NCBI GenBank assembly: GCA_965262565.1
Contig: CBDHFQ010000034.1
Location: 1-49,664 of the forward strand
Reading direction: 5' to 3'
DNA length: 49,664 bases
Source: CBDHFQ01 sp965262565
GTDB lineage: Bacteria; Bacteroidota; Bacteroidia; J057
Positions 1 to 9,113 of the stretch are shown one piece after another. Both the position numbers and the translations under genes were made by a program. Numbering within the stretch: position 1 is the first letter of the stretch; every line of letters begins with the position of its first letter. The notes below the pieces were generated by a model. It was not told the origin of the DNA. It saw only the letters and a list, made by a program, of their open reading frames with translations, and searched no databases.

Positions 1-3000
1 GATCAAAAGTAGCAGTTGTGATATCTCCTGGAAAAACAGTATTCGGAGTGAGTCTGAAACCTGACATACTTAAGTCAGATGGAGCTGGCAAGACAGTTAC
101 AGGAATAGCTTCGATATTATTTGCTTCATCATTTTCTGCCACTACATTTTTGCAATCTGCCTCCATGATGATAAAATATTGTCCTGCTGCTGTTCCTAAC
201 GGAATTAAAACATCATTTTCGTCAATTTCCTGATTACCAGCAGTTAGGCCTGTAGTAGCAAATTCTCCCAGTGGTATTTCTGTTCCATCCAACGCGTTAT
301 TAGTCGATAAATAGGCACAAGTAGTAGAAGGTCCAGCATTTCCATCCCCTGAATTACTTATTTGATATCTTATGTTAATAAAGTCTCCAGGAAATACAGT
401 ATTTGGATCAGCTAACGAATTGGTAAAAACTAAATCGGGTTGCGGTTGGGCGATGTTAATAGGTACAGTTACTTCATTATTCGTCTCATTACTCTCGCCT
501 ATAACCCCTTTACAATCTGCCTGAAAGATAATAAAATGATTTCCGGCTACTGTGCCAGCAGGAATAGTCAGATCTTGGGTTAAGTCCAATTTATCCCCAG
601 CGGTAATTGCCCCAGCAGCTAGCTCTCCCAAAGAAAAATCATCCGGACTAAAAAAACTCATCTGTTGACAGAATAAAACAAACAGTGGAATTTGCCGCAT
701 CTCCTAATCCAAAGTTACCTAATTCAAAGGAAGCAGTTGTAACATCCCCCGGAAATACAGTATTGGGGGTAATTGTTTCACCAGAAAAAGTTAAATCAGA
801 TAGCGGCGGATTAATATTGATCGGTGCAAAGGTGATATTATCAGTCTCATCACTTTCAGTTACTACATCTTCGCAATCCACCTTGATAATGACAAAATAA
901 TTCCCGGCTACAGTTCCAGGTGGGATAGGAACTTTCTGATTAAGTGGTCCTCCGACTCCCGCAGATAAAAAATCTAGCGGTCTTTGGAAAAGAAGTATAT
1001 CAGTTCCCGTATCAAGTTGATTATCTGGCGATAAGTAGAAGCAAAGGGCATTCATCCCTGACTCTGACTGCCCTCGATTGAAGACTTCATAATCGATAGA
1101 AATTGTATCTCCCGGAAATAAGGTATTAGGTGTCAATGCTGGATTTTCGACAATTAAATTCGGAAGCAGGGGGTTAATAGTCACAGGTATCACCGTATCG
1201 TTATTTGTTTCATCACTTTCGGTGATATCAAAACCACAATCAGCCTGAAATAAAATAAAATAATCGCCAGGTAAGGTATTAGGTGAGATAGAAAGCAAAG
1301 CGCTGAGATCGATAAAATCGTTATCAAGAAGTGAAGGTACCGTAATCTGTGCCAATAACGGATCATCATCATCGAAACCATTGTTTGTAGAGAGATAAAT
1401 ACAAACAGTAGAGGTGGGTACATCTCCCAAATTTTCTACAGAAAAAGTAGCAAAAATGGTATCGCCAGGTAAAAAGGTAGTTTGGCTGATGAATGGAGAA
1501 GTGATGGTTAAATCCGGCAGAGGTGGATCAACGGTTAAATTAATCAGAATGATATTATTTGTTTCATCAATTTCTGTCAACTCATTTTTACAATCCACTT
1601 CTATTATTACCCAATAGTTTCCAGGGGCAATACCTTGAGGAACAGTAAATTTACCATTTAATCCAAATAATTCTCCTGCAGTTATTGCACCAGTTGGCAA
1701 TTCTCCTACTGGTATGTCTACCGGATCTAATATATTATCCAATGATAAAGTCAGACAGGTTGTTGAGATATTGGCACCAGTATTCCCTACATTCGAAATT
1801 TGAACACTCAAGTCAACTTCTTCCCCAGGAAGCACGTTCTTAGGCGTCACAATAGGATTAGCGATAGTAGGGTCTGCTACAGATAAATCCGGCAGAGGTG
1901 GATCAACGGTTAAATTAATTAAAATGATGTTATTCGTCTCATCACTTTCGTTCAAGCCATTTTTGCAATCTACTTCAATGATAACCCAATAATTGCCAGG
2001 AGCAGTTCCCTGAGGGATAGTAAACTTTTCATTTAAACCAAATAGTTCGCCAGCTGCTATGGATCTGGTAGGCAATTCTGCTACTAGGATATCTGTTGGA
2101 TCTAATATATTATCCAATGATAAAGTAAGACAGGTAGTCGATATATTCGCATCGGCATTACCTACATTCGAAATTTGCACACTCAAATCGACTTCTTCCC
2201 CAGGAAGCACATTCTTAGGCGTCACAATAGGATTAGCTATGGTAGGATTGGCCACAGATAGATCTGGTAGAGGTTGCTGTACTGTAATTGCTGCAGCAAC
2301 TGCATTATCCGTTTCATTAGTTTCTGCAACTAAATTTTGACAGTCAATTTGTACCACCACAAAATAATCCCCCGGAGTTGTTCCGACAGGAATAACAAGA
2401 TCCTGCAATAAGGTAGCACCGGACCTGGCTGTTAATGCCTGTAAAGGAAGTTCGTCAAGTAAAATATTAGCATTTCCATTATTTAAAATGCTGTCCGTAG
2501 ACAAGTAAAAACATAAAGAAGTTGCCGCAGCATCTCCAGGTCCCTGGTTTGATAAGGAATATTCAAGCGTTGTCGTATCACCTGGAAATACTGTATCAAT
2601 TAACAGAGAAGGTGCTATAGTAGTCAAATTAGGCAGTAAAGGATCAATCGTAATAGCAACAGAAACTTCATTATTTCCTGAGTCGCTTTCGATAAAACCC
2701 GAATCACAATTAGCCTTAAAGATGACAAAAAAATCCCCCGGAGTAGCCAATTCCGAAATAGGAACAATCGAACTAAGTTCAAGAAAATCTCCACTTTGGA
2801 GAGCAGGAATATCCACATTTGTTATCAATCCGTCATCAGCATCAAGCACATTATCGTTAGAGATATAAACACATACTTGAGAAACAGGAGCATCCCCAGT
2901 TCCAATACTGTTTATTGTAAAAGACACTTTAATACTATCTCCTGGTTGAAAAGTAGGTGGATCTACAAATTCGTTGGTTATAAATAAGTCTGGCAGATTT

Positions 3001-5114
3001 TGGGTAATAACAATGGGCTTAGCCACTACATTATTAGTTTCATTACTTTCATTTTCAACCTCATCACAATCTGCTTGAGCCAAGAGGAAATAGTTTCCCG
3101 GTATATAAGGGTTAGGAATAAATTGAGTGCTAATCAATCCTAAGCTTTGACCTGCTAATACAGCAGAAGCATTCTCATTGCCCAAAAGTAAATCATCCTC
3201 ATCCAAAAGTTCATCATCCGAAAGGTAAAAACATAATGCAGTAAGACCAGCATCGGCATCTCCTTGGTTTACATACGTCACTCCTAACTCTACGCTCCCT
3301 CCCGGAGCTAAAGATGCTGGAGTTAAGCTTAGGTCAGTAATGGTAAGATCAGATTGGGGAAGTACCTCAAGAGGAACGAAGCCGAGATTGTTGGTTTCAT
3401 CACTTTCCAAAATCACCTTATCACAATCAGCCTCAATAATAATTTGATAGGCACCTGGTAAAGTGAGCAATGGAATACTAATATCCCGATTAATTTGATC
3501 TATTTCTCCCGGCCCCAGTAAGTTATTTGTGGTAGGAATATCAAGTTCTCCTAATGGTATATCTAATACATCAATTACATTATCTTTCGATAAATAAATA
3601 CAGACATTCGTTTCATTTGCACTCGAATTCCCATTATTTTTTACATCAAAAGTAAGACTAAAAATTATTCCAGGTAAAATCGCAGGGACAGCAGCGTTCG
3701 CATCCTGAATAATTAAGTCAGGTGCTGGATTTTGAACGATGATCTTCTTTTCATAAACTACTTCATTATTATTTTCATCCGATTCTATGATTCTTCCATT
3801 AGGTAATTCTGATGTCCATGGATCTGTAACTAAAATTAAATAATACTCTCCTTCGGGTACTGTTATGCCATCTTTATTAATTGCTAATTTCTCATCCCTT
3901 ACACTCGTTCTACCTGGAGTAAAAATAGAATCAGGTCCAAATTGATCTCCTCCTACTTCAAAGTCATCAGGATCATACAAGATGTCTTTAGAGAGAAAAA
4001 ATTTAGTAAAAAATCCTTCATTATCTATAAAGTTCAGTGCATCAGCTGTTCCTTGATTGGTCGTTCTTGCATTAGAATCAAAGACATCAGTAGGCGTGTA
4101 TACAGGTTTATCCTCTACAAATTCAATCTTCGGTATTAAGTCCGGTAAATTACCGTTTTTAACCCTTATTTTTATATCGTATATAAATTGATTATTATTT
4201 TCATCAGCTTCCGTGATCTGACCAATAGGGAAATCCTTCTCAGGGGCGTCAGCAACACAAATTAAAAAATAGTCCCCATCAGGTACAACGGATTGACCTT
4301 TAGAAATATCTAACTCTTCATCTGCTGTTACACTATCGCCTGAGGCAAAGATAATACTGGGGTTGAATTGTTCACCACCAATAAAAAAATCTTCACCAAC
4401 CCTGAATTTTGAGTCTTTGGATAAATAAAAACGTGTAAAAAAGTCTGATGCATCGGAAGTACCCAGGTTTACGGTTGTAGAAGTTACATTGAATTTAGTC
4501 TCTTTCTCTAAGTCTGTTTTTTCTACAAAATCAATTTCACATATCAAATCAGGTCCGTCTAAGTCTTCATCAATACCTACCGTTATTTGAGTACCATAAA
4601 CAAATACATTATTATTTTCATTGCTTTCAGGAATGATACCAAGAGGAGTTCCACCGCCTAGAGGATCGACCACCAGAATTAAATAGTAAATACCAAAAGG
4701 AATACTGTTGGTGGGTAAATTAAGTTGTTCGATCAAAAATTCGCCAGGCGCTAAAACAGTTGTATTTGGATATGGGACTCCATTTAAATATATATCAGTG
4801 GCAGGACTAAAATTTTGATCTGCAGATAAATAATAATCAATTATTATGGAAGCGGGTCCTGAGGCATCTGTGCTTCCTGTACCTATGTTCTGAACGATAC
4901 CTTCTACCTCAAGCACATTTCCCTGATTTACCACTACGGGAAATGCATAGTCAATCTGAACAGTTAAATCAGGTAAATTGACGACTTGAAGAGGATGATC
5001 GTCAGCTTTAATAGTCAAGTGCTGAAAGAAAAGAAGAGAGCAAATTATGTGTATAATGAAGAAGGTAGATGTAATAGAAAACGGTGTTTTGAAAGGGGTG
5101 GACACGTGTTCCAT
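1..5114 (-). CDS. giant CARDB-repeat surface protein, frameshifted, C-terminus off the left edge
   Basis: A secreted surface or adhesion-type protein; the exact ligand is unknown. The N-terminus (5114 downward) has a hydrophobic stretch at about residues 13-36 that looks like a signal or anchor. It is followed by tandem beta-sandwich units of about 115-125 residues. Each opens with a motif like LPDLTV and PGD, carries CFYLSTD, and closes with ESDETNN. This is the CARDB (cell-adhesion-related) pattern. I count 12 units to position 648 and two more (the last partial) to the window edge, so at least 14. Units 1-3 lack the paired cysteines that later units carry. The reading frame stops at 648 because of a run of seven T (plus-strand A at 650-656). 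With six T the frame reads on as EFFSPDDFSLGELAAG, and no further stop occurs down to base 1. A T9SS sorting domain would be expected off-window but is not seen. Family assignment is firm, function is inference. Confidence 0.8.
1509..2258 (-). repeat. recent tandem duplication of one CARDB unit (2 x 375 bp)
   Basis: The segments 1509-1883 and 1884-2258 are tandem copies with a period of 375 bp, exactly 125 codons. The boundary sequence TAAATCCGGCAGAGGTGGAT occurs at both 1509 and 1884. The encoded units match at nearly all of 125 residues (about 16 differences by eye), far more alike than any other pair of repeats in the protein. Both share an insertion around NPIVTPKNVLPGEE that other units lack. 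Confidence 0.85.
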
Positions 5115-5442
5115 ATATGTGAGGTCTTTTCTGAAAATTGATTAGAAATTGTATTTAAAAAAAATTACAGGCATAAGACTATATATTAATACTATGTATT
5201 AACTAAAGGTCATCACTACCAATAATTTTTAAATAATTGTCCGATCAATTTCTGCCCCAATTTAATAAATTAAGTTTAACATAGATAAAGATCACGGTGT
5301 GAATAGTTAGAATTTAGATAGATATTAGAAAAATATTAATTTTATGGTTAAACTTGATAGGTAAAAATCACGTAAATTCATTATATTTTACTATTAATTT
5401 ATATAACCCTAATTAATTATTGTTTAACTAAATAAAACTAAT
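5115..5442. other. divergent intergenic region, CARDB gene / infC
   Basis: About 330 bases of AT-rich DNA between two divergently transcribed genes, so it must hold both promoters. I see no RNA gene, no strong hairpin and no convincing Bacteroidota promoter consensus. Confidence 0.5.
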
Positions 5443-5991
5443 TTGAGAAGAAAGAGAAGACCCTTTTCACATCCCGTAAGAAATAGAAGAGAACATCAGA
5501 TTAACGATGAAATCCGAGCAAAAGAAGTGCGCATTGTAGAAATCGATGGGGAAAAAGCGAATGACGTACTTACCCGAAGTCAGGCACTTGATTTAGCTGA
5601 GACGCGCGAGTTAGATTTAATTCTAATATCCAAGCAAGCAAATCCTCCTGTATGTAAAATCATGGAGTATTCTAAATTTGCTTATGATTTAAAGAAAAAA
5701 CGTAAGCAGCAAAAATCAAATCAGCATCAAGTGGTGATGAAAGAGATTCGTTTTGGTCCTAATACAGATGACCACGATTTAGACTTTAAAACAAAACATG
5801 CTGAAAAATTTCTTACCTCTGGGAACAAATTAAAAGCTTATGTTCAGTTTAGAGGTAGAAATATCATTTATAAGGACAGAGGAAGAGAACTGCTAGAACG
5901 TTTTGCCGATAGGCTTTCAGAACATGCACAAATTGAATCAGCTCCTAAAATGAATGGAAAGCGCATGATTATGATCATGGCCCCTAAATAA
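5443..5991 (+). CDS. infC: translation initiation factor IF-3
   Basis: IF-3 binds the 30S subunit, keeps it apart from 50S and checks the start codon and initiator tRNA. The 182-residue product has both halves of the family. The N-domain has INDEIRAKEVRIV and ANPPVCKIMEYSKF; the C-domain has KEIRFGPNTDDHDL, the KAEKFL-type helix and KAYVQFRGR. The N-terminus is a basic stretch (RRKRRPF) usual for Bacteroidota IF-3. The start must lie after the in-frame stop at 5425, and the only plausible initiator there is TTG at 5443. A rare start codon is known for infC, where IF-3 represses its own non-AUG start, so autoregulation is likely. The usual partners thrS, rpmI and rplT are absent here: the next gene is a phosphatase and a hairpin follows at 6019. 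Identity is certain. Confidence 0.96.
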   Translation: MRRKRRPFSHPVRNRREHQINDEIRAKEVRIVEIDGEKANDVLTRSQALDLAETRELDLILISKQANPPVCKIMEYSKFAYDLKKKRKQQKSNQHQVVMKEIRFGPNTDDHDLDFKTKHAEKFLTSGNKLKAYVQFRGRNIIYKDRGRELLERFADRLSEHAQIESAPKMNGKRMIMIMAPK

Positions 5992-6018
5992 TACTATCTA
6001 AGTTATCACAATATATAT

Positions 6019-6045
6019 GGGATGCCTTAATTAGTAAGTCATCCC
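6019..6045 (+). terminator. hairpin after infC
   Basis: GGGATG C CTTA pairs with TAAG T CATCCC around a five-base loop (attag), with one internal mismatch, followed by AACTTTT. It starts 28 bases after the infC stop and suggests infC is transcribed alone. Confidence 0.6.
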
Positions 6046-6199
6046 AACTTTTCTGTATGTATCAGCGCTACCTCTAACCACACTTATAATAAAATCTCTT
6101 CGATCGCATATAACAAGTAGAAGAATTTGTCCCTATAATCTACTGTCTTTCCTTTGATCCCTAATAATCTATGTAAATTGGCGGAAATACAATTTACCT

Positions 6200-7063
6200 A
6201 TGCCAACATCCGCAAAAGATCAATATACATCAGATCAGCCAGTATTTACAATAGCTATGATTAGTGATATCCAGTATGCTGATGCAGAACCTTTTATGAA
6301 TAGATATTTTAGAAATAGTTTAACTAAACTACGATCGTTTATCCATGCAGTACATCAAGAGCAAATATCTTTTGTCATTGATTTGGGAGATGTCATCGAT
6401 AGGGATATAGCTAGTTTCGAAAAAGTATTACCCATATATGATCAACTTAAATTTCAGCGTTATCACGTATTGGGGAATCACGATTTTCAGGTAGCTGAAG
6501 ATCAAAAAAAATTGATTCCGTCAATATTGAAGATGCCTCATCCTTATTATAGTTTTACGCATGCCAATTGGAGATTCATCCTGCTAGATGGAAATGATAT
6601 CAGTCTACATTCCTCATTAGAAGGCACATCACAAAGGGATATAGCTGTCCAATGGCTGACTCATCTTCAGCATAAAAGGGCGCTGAACGGGAATGAATGG
6701 AATGGTGGAATAGGTAAAACTCAATTAAATTGGCTGGAGAATGAGTTATTAGAAGCGCAAAAAAAAGGACAATATGTAATAATTTGTAATCATTATCCCG
6801 TATATCCTCCTAATTCACATAATCTATGGAATAGTCAGGAAATCCTGGATTTAATAACGTCTTATGATATAGTAAAAGCATATTTTAGTGGACACAATCA
6901 CGAAGGTAATTATGGTCAATCCCATCATATACATTTCATCAATGTAAAAGGAATGGTAGAAGACGAAGAAGGTCTGGCTTATTTGTTGCTAGGTCTTTAC
7001 GATGAAGAGTTGATCATCAAAGGAATGGGAAAAGAAACGAATAGAAAGCTTTCTATCTCTTAA
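6200..7063 (+). CDS. calcineurin-like metallophosphatase, ADPRM-like
   Basis: A 287-residue cytoplasmic metal-dependent phosphoesterase; no signal peptide. All the metal-binding motifs of the superfamily are visible: SDIQYAD (about 22-28), GDVID (63-67), GNHD (92-95), NHYP (197-200) and GHNHE (231-235). The motifs SDIQYAD, NGGIGKTQLNWL (about 168-179) and the tail INVKGMVED match the manganese-dependent ADP-ribose/CDP-alcohol diphosphatase (ADPRM) family better than other phosphatases. That family cleaves ADP-ribose, CDP-choline and similar diphosphates to two monophosphates. The substrate in this organism is inferred from the family only. It stands alone between two hairpins and is not obviously co-transcribed with infC. 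Confidence 0.85.
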   Translation: MPTSAKDQYTSDQPVFTIAMISDIQYADAEPFMNRYFRNSLTKLRSFIHAVHQEQISFVIDLGDVIDRDIASFEKVLPIYDQLKFQRYHVLGNHDFQVAEDQKKLIPSILKMPHPYYSFTHANWRFILLDGNDISLHSSLEGTSQRDIAVQWLTHLQHKRALNGNEWNGGIGKTQLNWLENELLEAQKKGQYVIICNHYPVYPPNSHNLWNSQEILDLITSYDIVKAYFSGHNHEGNYGQSHHIHFINVKGMVEDEEGLAYLLLGLYDEELIIKGMGKETNRKLSIS

Positions 7064-7072
7064 CAACATCAT

Positions 7073-7096
7073 TCTTGAATGAATAAAAATTCAAGA
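7073..7096 (+). terminator. hairpin after the metallophosphatase
   Basis: TCTTGAAT and ATTCAAGA form a perfect 8-bp inverted repeat with an 8-base loop, starting ten bases after the stop codon and followed by TTTATATAA. The stem is AT-rich, so it is a weak terminator candidate. Confidence 0.4.
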
Positions 7097-7369
7097 TTTA
7101 TATAACTTAACAAAGAGAACTTATTTTTTTTTAAATAAAAACAAATCTGGTTATTTTTAATTTTTGTCATACTAATTTTCGACCTTTAATTAACTCTAAG
7201 ATCGAATTAATGAGAGGCAGATAAAAGTCCAGGTTGATCTGTGCGTTTCATTTTAGTGTAACTAAATGATAAATAATGTATCTAAGTTGAATTTACTCCG
7301 TATTTTGATGATATATTATTTTTATTGGAATGGCAACTTCACTAGATTTGCTCAAATATAATTTATTCT
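7097..7369. other. intergenic region upstream of the subtilase
   Basis: AT-rich non-coding stretch. I see no RNA gene or clear repeat; it presumably holds the subtilase promoter. Confidence 0.4.
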
Positions 7370-9004
7370 ATGAAGATAAGTGTTTTAGCAATAGGCATAT
7401 GTTTGTTAGTGAGTACTACTCATGCAGAAGTAAATGATATTGTAATTGACTTTGCTGGCCCTGGAGATTCTACTAATAGCATTCCTCAAAATTGGCATCA
7501 TCTCGATCCGTCTGAAGGCAGTTATAAAGGAATCAGCTTACTGAAGGCCTATGAGGAAAAATTGAAGGGAAAAGAATCGAAAAAGATCATCGTTGCAGTG
7601 ATTGATTCCGGGATTGATATAGAGCATGAGGATTTAGATGATGTTATATGGGTCAATGAGGATGAGGTTCCTGATAATAATTTAGATGATGACGGAAATG
7701 GATATGTGGATGATGTAAATGGTTGGAACTTTTTAGGAGGAAAAGACGGACAAAATATCAGTCATGAATCATTGGAGATCACTCGTCTGTTAGTAAAGTT
7801 TGACAAAAAATACAAAGATGTAGAAAAAGCTGATCTCTCAGGAAAGAAAAGGAAAGAATACGAATATTATCAGAAGATTAAGAAAGCCTTTGATAAAGAA
7901 GTGGCTGAGGCGGAAATGAGCTATGCTAATATTCAGCAATTATCCCAAACTTACTTTCAAGCTAGAGAAATTCTGGAAGAAGAATTAGGAGATAAAGAAT
8001 TATCTCTTGAAATGATAGAGAATTTGGAAGTAGAAGGACAAGAAAAAGAATACGCTAAAAATTTTCTCATCATCGCGTTGAGTAATCAGCTAAATGATGA
8101 AGAGCTAAAGACATATGAGGAAGTTTATCGAAACAAACTCGAATTTCAGTTAAATCCCGAATTCGATGCAAGAGAGATTGTAGGAGATGATTTAGATGAT
8201 CTGAGCCAAAGAAATTATGGCAATAATGATGTCATAGGTCCTGACCCGAAACACGGAACACATGTGGCAGGAATCATTGCTGCGGAAAGAAATAATAGTT
8301 TAGGAGTAGATGGAGTTGCTGATAATGTGAGTATAATGGTGGTAAGAGCAGTTCCCGATGGAGATGAAAGAGATAAGGATGTAGCAAATGCCATATATTA
8401 CGCTGTAGATAATGGAGCACACATCATAAATATGAGCTTCGGTAAATCGTATTCTCCCAATAAAAAGGTAGTAGATAAAGCAGTAAAATATGCTCAGAAA
8501 AAAGGCGTTTTATTAATACATGCCGCAGGAAATGATGGAGAAGATATAGATGAAGAAGATAATTTTCCAACGAGATATTTAAAGACTTCTCATTCGGGAA
8601 AAGAAGTAAAGAATTGGATAGAGGTAGGAGCATCTTCTTGGCAATCATCTGGAAATTTTGTGGCTCCGTTCTCAAATTTTGGAAATAATTCGGTGGATGT
8701 GTTTGCACCTGGAGTACAAATTTATTCTACTGTTCCTGATCAACAATATGCCAATCTGGACGGTACCAGCATGGCAGCACCGGTAGTTTCTGGTCTGGCT
8801 GCTCTACTTATGTCTTACTATCCGGATTTGGACTATAAAGAAGTGAAGGATATCATTATCCAGTCTGCAGCTTTATATAAAGATGATAAAGTTACACAAC
8901 CCGGTTCTGAAAATATGATTTCTTTTGGCAATCTTTCCCAGACTGGTGGAATTATTAATGTCTATAATGCTGTTTCACTAGCGGAAAAAAGAGCGAGTAA
9001 CTAA
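7370..9004 (+). CDS. secreted subtilisin-family (S8) serine protease with helical insertion
   Basis: A 544-residue extracytoplasmic peptidase. Residues 1-19 form a signal peptide ending THA. The catalytic triad is complete: Asp79 in AVIDSGIDIEHEDL, His295 in HGTHVAGIIAA and Ser467 in DGTSMAAPVVSG; the oxyanion Asn388 is in AAGNDG. DDDGNGYVDDVNGWNF (about 106-121) is an acidic, probably calcium-binding loop. Residues about 126-285 between Asp and His are a charged, mostly helical insertion of about 160 residues, far longer than in classical subtilisin; similar inserted domains occur in Bacteroidota S8 proteases. There is no propeptide of classical type and no C-terminal T9SS sorting domain, so periplasmic or lipoprotein-independent export is likely. 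Two hairpins follow. The substrate is unknown. Confidence 0.92.
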   Translation: MKISVLAIGICLLVSTTHAEVNDIVIDFAGPGDSTNSIPQNWHHLDPSEGSYKGISLLKAYEEKLKGKESKKIIVAVIDSGIDIEHEDLDDVIWVNEDEVPDNNLDDDGNGYVDDVNGWNFLGGKDGQNISHESLEITRLLVKFDKKYKDVEKADLSGKKRKEYEYYQKIKKAFDKEVAEAEMSYANIQQLSQTYFQAREILEEELGDKELSLEMIENLEVEGQEKEYAKNFLIIALSNQLNDEELKTYEEVYRNKLEFQLNPEFDAREIVGDDLDDLSQRNYGNNDVIGPDPKHGTHVAGIIAAERNNSLGVDGVADNVSIMVVRAVPDGDERDKDVANAIYYAVDNGAHIINMSFGKSYSPNKKVVDKAVKYAQKKGVLLIHAAGNDGEDIDEEDNFPTRYLKTSHSGKEVKNWIEVGASSWQSSGNFVAPFSNFGNNSVDVFAPGVQIYSTVPDQQYANLDGTSMAAPVVSGLAALLMSYYPDLDYKEVKDIIIQSAALYKDDKVTQPGSENMISFGNLSQTGGIINVYNAVSLAEKRASN

Positions 9005-9019
9005 GAGAAAAATAATAAA

Positions 9020-9083
9020 AAAACCTCCTGAAGGTTTTACCTTTTGATGATTTATTTAGGATGGAGGTTTTTACAACCTCCAT
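9020..9083 (+). terminator. two adjacent hairpins after the subtilase
   Basis: Hairpin A is AAAACCT/AGGTTTT (9020-9026 with 9032-9038, loop CCTGA). Hairpin B is ATGGAGGTT/AACCTCCAT (9061-9069 with 9075-9083, loop TTTAC). AACCTCC of A (9022-9028) is also complementary to GGAGGTT of B (9063-9069), so a third, exclusive pairing is possible. Simplest reading: tandem terminators between the subtilase and the histidine kinase. Confidence 0.6.
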
Positions 9084-9113
9084 TCATTTATATAGAAGTG
9101 TATTCAACTATTT

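Noticed and set aside
2059..2340. Plus-strand open frame inside the CARDB gene
   Set aside because: It lies opposite strong CARDB coding and has no family pattern; an antisense shadow of the repeats.
1..5114. CRISPR array
   Set aside because: The repeats are about 375 bp, coding and diverged, so they are protein domains, not CRISPR.
5115..5442. tRNA or small RNA ahead of infC
   Set aside because: No cloverleaf or stable fold seen; AT-rich non-coding DNA only.
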